From the NCBI GenBank assembly GCA_013399875.1, contig VXAZ01002367.1:186001-250000 (forward strand): DNA of 64,000 nt. Reading direction: 5' to 3'. The notes under the pieces are model-generated. The model made no database searches and had not been told where the DNA came from. It saw only the letters and a list, made by a program, of their open reading frames with translations. The DNA is from Gymnorhina tibicen. Lineage: Eukaryota; Chordata; Aves; Passeriformes; Artamidae. Both the position numbers and the translations under genes were made by a program. Below, in pieces: positions 1 to 46,813 of the stretch. Each line of letters opens with the position of its first letter. Position 1 is the stretch's first letter.

Positions 1-3000
1 ACATAGGGGAAAAAATGCAAATCATTAAGCAAGTTTTGCAGCATGACTTCAGCACTCTTAATGCCATTACGCATGAGGAGCTGTATTTCTGTTGCGTGAC
101 ACTGTGTTATGTTGTGAGTGATGTGACCCATGAATTAAATCCGTAATTCAGCTTATTTAATATTATTTGTGTTAACTGTGCAGTCTTGAGCAGTAAAACT
201 TTTGGGAAGCTGTAAGGTCACTAACCCTATTTATGATGAGTACATGGAAGAACACATGGGACAAAACTTGACCCCAAGGGTTGCTGTTTCTAACATGCAA
301 TTTTTAAAGGAACTTTTTTTTCCTCGACTCCATGGGAAGACCATGACACATGGCAAACTCTGCTTTACTGAGCATACACAGAATGCAATGTGTGACTACA
401 AACCCACACCACAGCCTGGGCCTGATCCTGGTGAGAGCTCAGAAGGCCACAAATGCCCCAAAATTACCTAAATGGACACCAGACACAATGTGCCCTGTTC
501 CACAGCCCCATGATTTAGAGATGGTAGGTCAAAATTATCTGAAGTTGAATCCTAAGGAAGACCTATCTCTAGGCACCACAGGAGTCATGCAGTCAGCCCA
601 TCCCAACAGCTTGGACATGTGGAGGCCAGCTGGTGTGAACACTTTGCCTTTCACCACACAGACACACGAATTATATATTTCAATGGGATTTCAACTGAAG
701 TCGGAACAATTCAGTAGTTTGCATAACCCACCCATATGACAAAGGCTCCTGGAACTGCTAAGAGCCAGTCTGGAGGCCAGACTATAATCTTTTTTTATGG
801 CTTACAATGTCTGTGTACTGCTCAACATTTTTCAGTTTTGGGGTGGTTTTGCACATGAAAGAGAAGAACAGTTGTTTCTAGATCTTCACTTCTCACAGTT
901 CCTTAACTCTTCCAACCTGGACAGCTTGTGGACCATCTATATGCAAGTGCAAAACAAGCCATAGGTGAGTCTAAGAGGAAAGGTCACCCATAAGGTTTTG
1001 CCCTTATGTCACCTGCAGGCCAGAACGCAGCAGTGCTAAAAATTATTCAGAGATGAAGAAAAGCACAAGAAAGTGAAGATTTCTGACTATGTCCCAAGGT
1101 TAACATTTACAGAGAAGATGTTCCTGCCTGGAAAAAAAATAAAACCGTCAAGCTTTCTAAACAGCACCTACACCGTGCTGAATAAAAATCAAAGGCTGTA
1201 TCAAAGAAAACAGACACTTTGAAAGATGAGGTTTAAGTAAAGTACTGGAGTCACGGGGTGCACAACCATATACCTGGCACTGAACATTGATTGCTGCTTT
1301 CTGTGTGCAAAACAAGGAACTTTAAATAATTAACGCTAATGGCCATTAGTGCTGCTGGGGGGGGCAGGGGACAGGAGATTGGTGGTGACAAAGCAATCCC
1401 CTTGATTCCGTATGATCCATTGACAAAGAATTTCTAATAAAGGACAAATACTATTTAAAAGAGTAGATGGAAGTTGATCTTTTCCAGACCAGAACAATTT
1501 GCAGCAAGAGAGGCAAGTCTGTGCAGGCATAAGGAGAAGAAAGAAAAAAAATCAAGAAGAAATCCCCTACCTGTCCCTGCCAAACTTTTCTGCTCGTCAT
1601 TATGATTTGCATAACAAGATTGTCACTGCACTAGCAAAAAAAATTAGCTATGCAATACAAGCTTTAAGCAAGAGAATAATTTACACTGCAGTAATATAGC
1701 CCTGCCATAAATCAAGTTTGGTAACTACCAAATGCAGTGAAAAATGCTACATTTCTAATGCTAATGTTCAATGCTAATGCCAAGAAGGCAATGTCTTGAA
1801 GAGATCATCTTGGGCATTATTAACCCACTGTCACTGACGAAAAACATAATGAGCCATAGAACATTATTGCCATTAAGAAGAATTTCAGTTTTAGATGCTC
1901 TGAAGTTGCTAAATTTTATTAGCCTCAAATACTCATTTTTGGTTAGGATGCTGAACAATTCCTCACCATTAAAGTCTCAGTCATATTTTCAGCATCTCAA
2001 ATGAGTATTGATTTTAGAAGCGATAAAAAAAGATATAGGCTAATAAAATGCTATTTAATTACTATGAAAATATAAATTTAACTATGCAGTAATATATATA
2101 TATAAGGTAGTGCCAAGACAGTAAGATAATAAAGAGATTGAGAATTAGTGTGACAATTACCCATCTAGCCTACGGTTGAAAGCATGTCAGCAGTTCTTGT
2201 ATTTTTATTTTGAGTCTCATTAAATGAAGTGTTTATCATAAAGCTCAAGCTGTTGGAGTCATATGCTTAGATGAAAACCTTTGTTGATATTTAAACAAAT
2301 ATGTAGATAGACATTACATTTCTGAAATCTCACAAATTTCAGATGCTAAACACTGGAATTGGAAAGTAATTAGAGACCCCCACATTCTTACACAGATAAG
2401 GGTGTGTGTATACACAGTATTAAGTATCTATTTTTCATATACATAAGCATACATGTGTGGCTATCCATGAGGGTACCTATCCTTTCCCAGAAGCCCACAA
2501 AATCCATGACTTACAAGCTTTATTTGTGGAAAACGTCCCACAATTTTTGGGGCATGCTGCAGTTTTGAAGATGCCCAGTCCAATGGCTCCTCTCCCCAGC
2601 TGGCTGTCCCATGGCATGACCATGCAAGTGCTGAAGGGCAGCAGCACCTCCAGGCCAATCCCACTGCCACTCCAAGTTTAGTATAGAGGACACTAGAGAG
2701 GAGAAACCATATTTTGCTAGACACAGCTGTATTTATCCTGCTCAGTGAGAGTGTTTGTCTTCAGACTTACCGCTGCACTGCTACAATGTGTAAATCCACG
2801 TGCTCAAACTGGGTGGCTTTTGTCAGATTCTCATATTTCATATCTGGAGAGCAGCCTGCACAGAGGGGATGCCTACAAATAGGGCCCTCTTGGCATTAGT
2901 TTGATGCTGCTATTAATATATAACATCCCTTAATACAGAATGCTTAGCCAGGTTCAGACCTGGGGAGTGCACATCCACACATGGCACACTAAAAAGCTCC

Positions 3001-4065
3001 ACTAGAGGACAATGGTTTTATGGATGTTTTCACAAAATGTAACTTTATTAGTTTGAAACTAGTTTTCTATTAAAATAGATCAGTAACTTGATATACTTCC
3101 AAGGATGTAAAGTGTACATCTCAGAAACTAATCCTGAAGGATGGAAAGAAAACTTTCTGAGGACTGTTATTTATCTGCACATCCCTACCAATATCACCTT
3201 CATGTGCCCCCAGCCACAGAGTCCTGACCTGTTCAAGTAGCCTGCTGTGTCACCTCCCTGAAGCTCAGCCTCCTCTACCAAGTCTGTCCGGTCTACAAGC
3301 CCTGCCAGCTTCTTAAGACCAACTCACGGTGCACTGCAGGTCTTCTGGCACAAAAGGCACAGGTTAACTGAATCTTAAAGCTGGTATAACCTAATTACTA
3401 TCACCATCACAAAAATGAGTCTGACGGAGACAAAAATAAACATTAAAATGAATAACGTAACATCCCAATGCAGAATAGGAAAAACATTTAAATTCAGAAT
3501 GGAGAGACGTAGAGACATGCAGATAGATATTTAAAAGCAATCAATTTCAGAACAAAACCATTGACTAGTCCATTACAAAGTCATCCTTCTTCCTCAGTTT
3601 TGCCAACCTGCTACTGCTTTTAATGACTCTTCAAATGTATTTAATTACAGTGATAAACAAAGACCTTTCTTGGATTTCTGATACCTCATTACTTCTGTTA
3701 TGACTGGTTATTATAATGCCAAATCAAGGCAGCAGCTACTGCACCTACCTGCAGTGTGGCTGATAAAAACTCATTATTTACTTGCACACCAAAATGTCAC
3801 CCAGGCAGTATGTAAAGGCAGGAAGAAAACCTGAGTGGAACGAAACCCTCCTTGCTGCACACTTCCAAGTCTGCTCCATTTCCTGCCGTGCAAATCCTCA
3901 TGAAGATGTGGGAGGCACATCTCCAGCTAAATCTGCCTTATCTAATGCACAGTATTAGGTTCTGCTGTGCCACCTTGTGTTACATCACATCACATCACAT
4001 CAGATGTAAAACAACACTGTGTGGGTTTGAGCTGCTCCACTTACACCACTTCAGCATTTAATACC

Positions 4066-4437
4066 AAAACCAAATCAACATAAGGTGAAAAAAAAAAAGC
4101 ATCAACTTTCAAAACCTCAAGCTAAGGAGGGGAAAAAAAAACCCTTAGGAAGAGTTTCAGAGATCTCATCTTTCCTTTGCTAAGCAACCTCCTGTTTCGT
4201 TCTCATCTTAGAGCCTACTGCTTTCTGCACAATAAGGTGTTTTGGGCAATNAAAACCAAACAAAATAAAGGGAAAAAAAAAAAAAGCATCAACTTTCAAA
4301 ACCTCAAGCTAAGGAGGGGAAAAAAAAACCCTTAGGAAGAGTTTCAGAGATCTCATCTTTCCTTTGCTAAGCAACCTCCTGTTTCGTTCTCATCTTAGAG
4401 CCTACTGCTTTCTGCACAATAAGGTGTTTTGGGCAAT
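4066..4437. repeat. Near-exact 187-bp tandem duplication with an N at the joint
   Basis: Two copies of the same sequence lie 187 bp apart. The core, from the A-run before gcatcaactttc to tttgggcaat, runs about 4089-4250 and 4276-4437 and I see no difference apart from A-run length. A weaker match extends leftward (aaaaccaaatcaac against aaaaccaaacaaaa). A single undetermined base sits at 4251, exactly where copy one meets copy two. That suggests an assembly join rather than an old biological duplication. Confidence 0.85.
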
Positions 4438-7400
4438 AAAACACCTTGATGAGGAGATTTCAGCCTTTTTTTTTTTCTTCCAGCATTCAGCAAATGCTTT
4501 GGTTTTCTTACTGATGCTAAAGATTCCCTGCCACAGAAAGGCAGCCATGCGTGTAATGTGCACACCACCACTATTGTGCTGTCAGCATGTAGGACTACAC
4601 AAAACTGACATTATTTCCTTATTCTAAACATGTTAATTGTTCATCTCCTTAGTAATTAAAGTACAGGTTTCCTCCTGGCCTTAAAGCATGTTTCACGAAA
4701 TAGCAAAAAACTTTAGAAGATTCTATCAACCCTTGAATAAATGCAAAATGTGTAACAAAATGCCAAATAATGAATCAGCAACTGTTCTATCCTATTTTAC
4801 ACTTCCAAGCAACTCTGGAACTCAGATGACACATATATCTGGGGGACACAAGCTATAGCATAGATATGCCATGCTGCCACAAAAATGCAGGGTAGCTCAT
4901 GTAAAGCTGATGCTGACCCAAAAAGCAGACTTCACAGGCATCTCTTCATTTGCTTACTCATTTCTAGGAGAGAATCAGTGCAAATGGAGTTAATGAAGGG
5001 TAGCTGAGGGGAAAACAATTGTGCCTCGAATGCCTAACAGATTAGTGTCATCACTTCACATGTATCACACCAGCAACAGCTGGAAATTCTGAAGGCAATC
5101 AAAATGTTCATACCCCAGCAATGCCGAGTCTCCTTCATTATCAGAACTGTAATAGTATAAAGCTGCTGGTTTTGGTGTTCATAGGACATTGTGCTTTGTT
5201 TGGAGTTCCCTGGATTTTTGCACACATGGGATTTTTGATATTTGGGTTTGTCAATTACAAATTTCAACTGGATGCCTTGTACTGAAAAACTCCAGCAGGA
5301 CCTGGCAATGTTAATTAATTAGTTCCTGCAAATGCATTATTTATAGGAACATTAGTAGCATACATCAAACTATTTGGTGTCTGAGCAAGCCAGCAACAAT
5401 TACCCTTAGTGGCTGTAGCATCTGTAGGCATGAAAAATCTGGGTGAAACCCTGCTGCCTCCTGGAGTCTAATGGGAGCCTTGTCATGGACTTGAGCAGCA
5501 CCAAAACCTCCCCTTTGTGTTTTTGCTAAGCAAAGTCATCCCAAACCTCAAAAATTCAGATGATCAAAAACAAATGCCTAATGTCACTAAGATTAACACC
5601 TGTAAAGCACTTTGAAGGAGAAAAAACACCACGTAATCCCAAAATATTACATTATTTATAAGATGACCTGATTTTAAATGTTAAGTTTGGCTTATTTTTA
5701 TCACAAAGAGGAAACAAGTTTCTGCTCGCTTGCTTTACAAAACCAATTACCAGTGATCAGTGTATGGTGCTGCATAACAATACACAGCATTGTCACAAAA
5801 AGGTGTATCTAACACTCCGGAGCTGCTGCAGAAAAATTAACTTGCACAGTGGATTGAAACACATGCACATAAGCAATTCTAATCAGGGGTATGAACTTCA
5901 AATTTCTTATTAAAAATACCTAAACTTATAACACTTCCTTTATTTAATCTCTTCCTGACTTCAACTGATTTTTCTATCTGTTCCTTGATATACTAGTGCC
6001 TAATCAGAATAAGGCTGTGAGACAATAGTAAATGTGACCTCAAACTTGCTTTAAACTTTCTTTAAAGTTTCATCAGCTTCTTTTGGCCTTGTTAGAATAT
6101 AATTCCAGTCAACAGAGAAAAGAGAATACCAAGGAGTGACTTGGTGGTTTGGGAAAAAAAAGATGCAGCTACTCCCAACTAAAGGTTCCCGCCGTCCTGC
6201 TCCTTCCCTGCACCTAAATTTTAACAATGCATTTTTACTAGGATTTTCTGTTTTCAGAAAATGGAAAAGGCACAATGCAAGACATTTTAAAAACATCTAA
6301 TTTCTAACACAGTTTGTAAGCCAACTTACAAACTTCACTAATCCGATTCCCTTCTTGCCAGGTAAAGCTCTTTAAAGGAAACAGTAACAAAAATAAACAA
6401 GAGGAAATAATTGAAGACAGATTTTTAAATGCCAAATGAGATTCCAAGGTTAATCAGGAAATCCATAACTCTGGAATTACTAACTAATGACCCTGGAATA
6501 CAAAGTAATGAAACATAAATCTTGGCCTTACACATGGACATATATTTCTTTAAGCATATTACAATTCTGATTTCCTAAATATGATTTACTAACCAGTGAG
6601 GGGTGCCTAGGAGTCTGGATGGTATTATTTGTACTACAATATCAGGTGTTTTTCAGCATACAGCTCAAAACAACCTCTACTGAGCAACAAATTGAAAGAT
6701 TCAACAAACAGGTTTGGTGGAAGATACCCGAGTAGAAGGTACCAGGAGCTTTGGTAACTGGTGGTGATGGACAGAAGGTAAGACAAGCTAAAAAGAGGTG
6801 ATTTGAAAAGGGATTTTTAACAAGTTTAGAAGTCAGTTGAGCACACCAGAGGGCAGAAAGGAATTAGACCTGCCCCTGTTCTGGGGGTCCAGGGAAGGAG
6901 CTGCCACAGCATGGTGGGCTATGGAGCAGAGTAAGAAAACCAACCATAATGGTGGCACATGAACGACGACTGGCACCAGCAGCTCTGTGCTCGGCAAGAT
7001 GGGGTCCAGGGAGTTCTTATAGATACAAACACAGCACAAAGATCTCAGTATAAGGCTCTGGCCTCTCTGTACTTGAGCTGAAAACACTGCTGAAAATGGT
7101 GAACTTTTCTTCCCATTCCACAAGCTTTGGCACTGGCAAACATGCTCTGTGGTAACCATCAGATGACTCCCAGGTTGTGATTTTTGTCCCAAATGCAGTT
7201 TGGACTCACTTTCTCTCTAATTCAGCAGCTGCTAAGACAGTTCAAAATTTTCTGGCAGCTCAATGCTTAAGTGGCATGACTTTCAACTCACTCTTCACTG
7301 CAAGCCTAAAGGGCAAACAGAAGTGAGTGGCTTGTTCAAAAGCCTTCAAGTCTGCACTGAATAGCTGATTGCAGCTCTAATTATACCATGGTTTTACATC

Positions 7401-7440
7401 ATTAGGGATAGCAAGCGAAAAGGAACTCTAATTCCAACAC

Positions 7441-7461
7441 TTTTTTTTTTTTTTTTTTTTT
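7441..7461. repeat. Poly-T tract of 21
   Basis: An uninterrupted run of 21 T inside the intron. Read on the minus strand it is an A-run, but no retrocopied gene body can be recognised next to it. Confidence 0.85.
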
Positions 7462-8621
7462 GCTCTTACCACTCAGTGATCCAATTCCAGCTAAGGAAAG
7501 GAAGGGAAAACTTCATTTCCAGGTGGGAATTTGGGAATTCCAGCAAGGGAAGGTCCATGTAGCTAAGCAGACTTGATAGGTTTATTGCTTTGGAGCTTTG
7601 TAATTTTTTTCCATTGTTGCAAATTTTTGTTGTAGTTACATGTGTCACAAGGAACATCTTAAGCCTATTGACTTGAGGACCCAAGTGAGCAGGACTATTG
7701 GAACAGACCTCTCCCCATTTCCACCAACCTCACTGCTCCCCACAAACACCTTCCATTCTGTTGAACCATAAATAGGGAATTTACTAAGGACATTTATATG
7801 GAGGTAAGACTCAGGTACCCACTGATGGGTATTTAGATAAGTAGATATTGCACTGATTCTTCTTCCCATAAAATACACCCTAGTGTATATCTATATACCT
7901 GTCTAGCATAGATATTTTTTTCAGAAGATATATTTCCCAGTTTAATGTGAGCTTGGCACTAGGGAAAGCAATTAGAAATGGTACTGATTTGCACATGACA
8001 TGTGAGTGACATTTCACCTGCATGCCTTTACTTTGATCTGGAGCAAAGTGGGAACACATCTTCCAGGGGATTATGTAGATCAGGCTCAAGGTTTATGCTA
8101 TTTTCGACCTTCCGGTGAATAAAGATGCAACTGAGCACTAACTGTGAGAGCTTTGAAGGTAAATTGTCCATTCAAACGTGCACAAACACTGCTCAGTGTA
8201 ATTCTTGGAACTGAACACAAACTAAACACATATTCTGGTAACCTGAAGACTGACCTAAAAAAGAGGAAATAAAGGAAAAAAAATCCTCTTTAATCAGAGG
8301 CAATTCACAAAATATAAAATACATAAAAGTTTTCACTGAAACAAATATTAGATCTTAGTGATTCCAAAAAATACAGCACAGTAGTTTTGTAGAATAACTT
8401 GTTCCGACACAGCCTCCCACCTGTCCCAACATAGACACAACTTCCAGAATAAAAGTCCCTTGGGAAGCAGGGAAATTATCCTGACAAAATGATTCTTTTA
8501 TTATGACTAGAGTCCGTGCAGAATGGAGAGGTATTTGAGAACTGCTTACTTCAGTTGATTACAGTGAACAGGCAAGGCTTCAATGACTAATGGATTTCAA
8601 GTGGCAAATAATATTACCTTG

Positions 8622-8623
8622 TT

Positions 8624-8670
<47 letters not shown>

Positions 8671-8687
8671 TAGTTTTTTTTTTTTTT
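8622..8687. repeat. Long poly-T tract (44 T, then GTAG, then 14 T)
   Basis: Runs of 44 and 14 T separated by GTAG, unusually long for a bird intron. On the minus strand this would be a poly(A) tail preceded by sequence ending ATAAAGTACTTTCCAC, which could be the end of a retrocopied transcript. I cannot identify a parent gene. Homopolymers of this length are also prone to sequencing error, so the exact count is uncertain. Confidence 0.8.
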
Positions 8688-10195
8688 GTGGAAAGTACTT
8701 TATGTACTTGGTAGGTACAAGGTTGAAAGAACCTTTTCAGCTACAAACATTCAAAATAAAGTTGTACCTTTTGTGGTCGCATTAACAATAATTCCTTAAA
8801 ATAACCAAAGTATGTAATCACAATTTCCAGTGCAGGGACAAAAACATATGCTTAATTCTGCATTTTGTAGCAGCAGCACTGGTTTACTTTCAAGTGCAAA
8901 GCCCTCAAATGCTCCTGCTGGGTTATCAAGCTCCTCCTCTGCTGTTGCAGGGACCATGTTCTGTCCCCTTCAAATGTGCTGAGCTTCACCTTCAGGCAGC
9001 AAAGCCTTCATGCCTCCTCCAGTTTTACTTACAGGCTCTAATGGCTTGGCGCTCTCTTCTCATTTCCAGTTTAAATTACTCACAGCCAAACAACACACAG
9101 TTTTTCAGCCAACTCCTTCGTTTAAGTAACTTCTATCTCTCCTGCCTAATAGAGACAATAATTATTTTGTCCCCTCTGTCCCTTCATTTTGCTAACCAAA
9201 AGCAACTTTGCCAACCAGCCCAATCAACCCTCTGCACCCTGGGGGGGGCTGAACTCTTTCTGAACCCCTCGAGATCAGTGAGTTTTATCCGGTTTTGTCC
9301 ATGTATAGGTGAAACAGGAAAACAACAGCAATATAATTAGAGAAGGGAGGAGGGAGAAGAAAATAAAAAATTAGAAAATAAACCAGAACACAGACAAGGT
9401 AAGTATGAGGCCTCTGGAAAGCAAATTCTCAGTGATCTGACTTTGTATGGAAATATTTATCCCTCTGCCCCAATCCTGCATGAGTTCTGCAAATGATTTT
9501 AGATGACATATGAGCATGCAGAGGGGACAGTTCAGCTTCATCCCATCCTGAAATCATCCTTGTGTTCCTCACTCAGAGGCAGTGGCAGGATTTGCCCTCT
9601 CCCATAAGCCAGTGCTTTAGCTGAACACACTTCACGGTAAATATTTTACAAGCTGTTCTCAGCAGCTCTGGGTTTGCATTTTAAGAATTAGACCTCCTTG
9701 TTGGGAGTGCACCAGCAGCTTGGAGCAGGCAGAGCTTTTCCTGTGTATTGCACATCTCTTTCTGATATTTTTCTGCTTGATTAGTAATCACTTCTGAAAA
9801 TCCTTTCGACAAGCTCTTGAATACAAGCCTTAGTGTTGCAGGGATGCTTCCTAAACAGCAGGACTGAATGCAAATGTTGGACTGAAGGAAGAATGCTGAC
9901 AGCAGCTGAGCACTTTCCTCACTGGACACCAGGGGGAGGAGGAGGAAAGGATAAGTGACAGGGAAGCTGAAGAATAACTTCAAAAGCCCTGAAGGAGCTT
10001 ATCAGACACCCGAGCCAAATAAATTTCTGCAAGCAGACCAAAATAAATAGCGGCACCTTGTCTGGGGATGGTGCTGCTGAGGAGAGACTTGGCAGGGGTA
10101 ACACGTGGTAAAGTTACAGGGGAAAGGACCCAAGCACAGCAGCACTGAGTGCCAGGTGGATTTTAGCCAGTTCCACCTTTTGTTTTTTTAAACAG

Positions 10196-10843
10196 TTTAG
10201 ATTGGAAAGGACCTTAAAGATCATGTAGTTCCAACTGCCCTGCTGGGCACAGGACACCTGCCACTATCCCAGGTTGCTCCAAACCCCATCCAGCCTGGCC
10301 TTGGACACTTTCAGGGATGGAGCAGGCACAGCTTCCCTGGGCACCCTGTGCCAGGGCCTCACCACCCTCACAGGGAACAACTTCTTCCCAATGTCTAATC
10401 TAAACCTACCTACTTTCAGTTTAAAGCCATTCCACCTGTCCTGTCACTACACACTCTTGTGAAAAGTCATTCTCCAGCAATCTTGTAGGCCCGTTTATGT
10501 ACTGGAAGGTGTTATAAAGTTTCCCTGAAGCCTTCTCTTTTCATGTTGAACAACCCCAACTCTCAGCCTGTACTCATAGCAGAGCTACTCATAGCTCCAT
10601 CCCTCTGATCATCTTAGTGGCCTCCTCTGGACTTGCTCCCATAGGTCCATGTTGTTCCAATGCTGGGCCCCCAGAGCTGGATGCAGTGCTCCAGGTGGGG
10701 TCTCACAAAGATGGAGCAGAGGGGGAGAGTTCCCCCTCACCTGCTGCCCATGGTGCTTTGGATGCAGCCCAGGACACAGCTGGATTTCTGGGCTGTGAAA
10801 TGGTTGGGGCATGTCCAGCCTCTCATCCACCAACATCACCTTA
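10196..10843 (-). mobile_element. CR1 LINE, 3' portion, truncated
   Basis: The segment carries the hallmark avian CR1 3'-end text as its reverse complement: ttggaaaggaccttaaagat near the left edge, then ccatccagcctggccttgg, ccagggcctcaccaccctca, ctaatctaaacctacct and, further right, ctggatgcagtgctccaggt. CR1 is the dominant non-LTR retrotransposon of birds, and most copies are 5'-truncated like this one. The reversed order of the text places the element on the minus strand, so it is in the same orientation as MAGI1. I see no clear octamer tail at the left end and no target duplication. Open frames inside it are chance frames. Confidence 0.9.
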
Positions 10844-12742
10844 GAAGCCTTAAATAAATCTGACTGGTTTTGGTTCTGGGGCTACTACTGCACATACTCG
10901 GTTTGGCTTCTCTGCCACAGCTTGAGTGCCTTTTGGTCCAGCTTTTCTCTGAATGTGAAGAGCACCTTGTTTCAATGATTAACTGTGGACCAGGGCCACC
11001 AGGATCTCCAAGTTCTGTACCACGAGAGTGTGAAATTTGAAACTGCAAGTGCTCTGTGCTAAGATGGAAATGTGAGGACCTTGAAGGAGGGAGAGAGGCA
11101 GTTCAAGGAGACTGATATGGTACCTTATCTAGGAAGGTGATAGCAAATGTGGTTAGTATCTTGATTAAATTTAAAAAAAATTGAGAGATTCAACAAGATT
11201 ACCAGGGAACTATTTACTATTTTATTAAAACTAGGCTTTTATTTCCTCATCAAAACCTTTCATTATGCCTTCAAGGCTTTAGGAGGATTATTAAATGTCA
11301 GGCACAATTCAAATAATTAATATATGGTGTTACTAGATATATACACACTCTCCAGGAGGATTAATAATAGCTGCTATTTTTCTTCCAACCATATTTTCTC
11401 CGTAATACATATACTAATCATAAGAATGAAGTGCATTTTTTAAATCTCTAGTACTGAAAGTCTTTAAGAAACTCACACTTTGAAAATTGGAGAATTCTTA
11501 ATATATTCTGTTCTCTACTTTCTAATTTACTATCAAAATATGAAAACAGTTGGAAAGAAAGGAGTATAGGAAAGGCAGTGCTTTCTCCAGAGCTGCTATA
11601 ATTGCAGAATCAATGTATTCAATGCCTTGAAATAGGTCTTGGAAAACAACAAACCGGACTTACAAATTCAGGAAACAACTTGTCCCTCGTTAAAATGGAC
11701 TGGCTTTTGCTGCTTACTACAATCAAAACACTTTAGCAGGAAAGTACTTTTATAGCACACACTCCCCCCAGGGCTGGCTGGGGCCTGTGGTCAGCACTTC
11801 CTTGTCAGTTTAACCCTGCCTCTGCAGCAAGGTCATTCCTGTGATCCACTGGGCACCCATGTGTGTGTTGTCCACAAAAGCCTGCATGGGACAGGGAGCA
11901 TAGTGGGAACAGGCCTTTGTCCCTCTGAGAGCCCCATTGTCAATGCCAGGGAGGGAGGGAGAGCTGACCCCTCTGCTCTTGACTTTGCAGTCAACAGCTG
12001 ACCTGGACTTTGCCTGTGAGCTTGACCCTATCCCAGTAATCTCAATGCACAGGCTAAAGGGGTGCTACCTCAGGTTACTTTATACTTACTAAGTGCAGGG
12101 AAAGAGTTCCTGTGGATGGACTGACCACTGACAGGTTACTTGCCAACCATGCTCCATGTGGGCTGCAGACATACTGCCTGTGGGATGGGTTTTGTACCTG
12201 CTGGTGGCCTCGGCAGTGCAACCAAAAAATGAGCTTAGCTCCCAATGGCACAGTAAACAAATGTGCAGAAGTCACATTTCAATTGCTTACAACTTGGAGA
12301 AATTTAAATTCTCTCCCAAATGTATCCCAGGTATAATCCTTCCCCAATGAAAAGTCATTAAGTATCTGATTTTGAACACTGTAAATTCCAGCCTTTTCCA
12401 TATCCCAGAATAGCTCAAGGAATGTCCATGTTCTATTCAAAATACTCAAGTTTTCCGAGCATGAGACCAGGGTTTGTTATGCAAGCAAAGGTGTAACCAT
12501 ATGTGTAATCACACCACCCTCCTGCTCCTTAACAGTGTTGTGTGCACGTGGGAACCTGAGCATCCCCCCCAGTGCAGCAATACAATAAATAATTTTAACC
12601 ATCTATATGACCTGACAACTGCCAACTTGGGGCAGTTCCTACACCTCAGGACAAAAATAATTTCTACCGAGAAGCTTAGGAGAGCAGATCTTTTGTGACA
12701 TCCATTTTTTTCCTTTTTTTAATTTCAAGAAGAGTTATTTTA

Positions 12743-17529
<4,787 letters not shown>

Positions 17530-17622
17530 CTTGTACTGGTGCATCCCGAACTGCCTCTTGGTTGTTTGAAACATGGTTTGGAGCAGCGGGTGGAGGGAGA
17601 GATGGACACTCCTCTGTCCATT
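17530..17622 (-). CDS. MAGI1: MAGI1 exon: linker between WW2 and PDZ1
   Basis: A 93-nt exon, phase 1 to phase 1, with acceptor CCCTCTCTAG and donor GTAACA. It codes WTEECPSLPPPAAPNHVSNN followed by QEAVRDAPVQ. This is the proline-rich linker that in mammals reads similarly (WTED, then PP, NH and an Arg-Glu/Asp-Val/Ala-Pro-Leu/Val-Gln end) but is clearly diverged, in contrast to the near-identical PDZ exons. No domain is known here. Being phase-symmetric, the exon could be skipped without a frame change; whether it is cannot be seen. Confidence 0.93.
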
Positions 17623-25356
<7,734 letters not shown>

Positions 25357-25392
25357 CTAGTTCACTGTCCAGTTCCTCCGTGTGTACCCCTT
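25357..25392 (-). CDS. MAGI1: MAGI1 36-nt microexon between WW1 and WW2
   Basis: A 36-nt exon, phase 1 to phase 1, with acceptor CTTGGAGAAG and donor GTAAAT. It codes GVHTEELDSEL flanked by split Glu codons, matching the acidic spacer between the two WW domains of vertebrate MAGI1. It is too short to appear as an open frame. It was placed by joining EECEDDE upstream to ELPAGWEK downstream. The acceptor is purine-rich (the AG follows GGAGA), with no strong pyrimidine tract. That suggests weak definition and possible regulated skipping, which would remove 12 residues in frame. Confidence 0.92.
   Translation of the reverse strand, partial: KGYTRRNWTVN

Positions 25393-46813
<21,421 letters not shown>

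Noticed and set aside
6833..7192. 119-aa minus-strand open frame in the left intron
   Set aside because: No recognisable domain or splice context and no similarity to MAGI1; its length is within chance for this much sequence.
8894..9340. 148-codon plus-strand open frame next to the poly-T tract
   Set aside because: No ATG with context or recognisable motif; the composition is that of ordinary intron.
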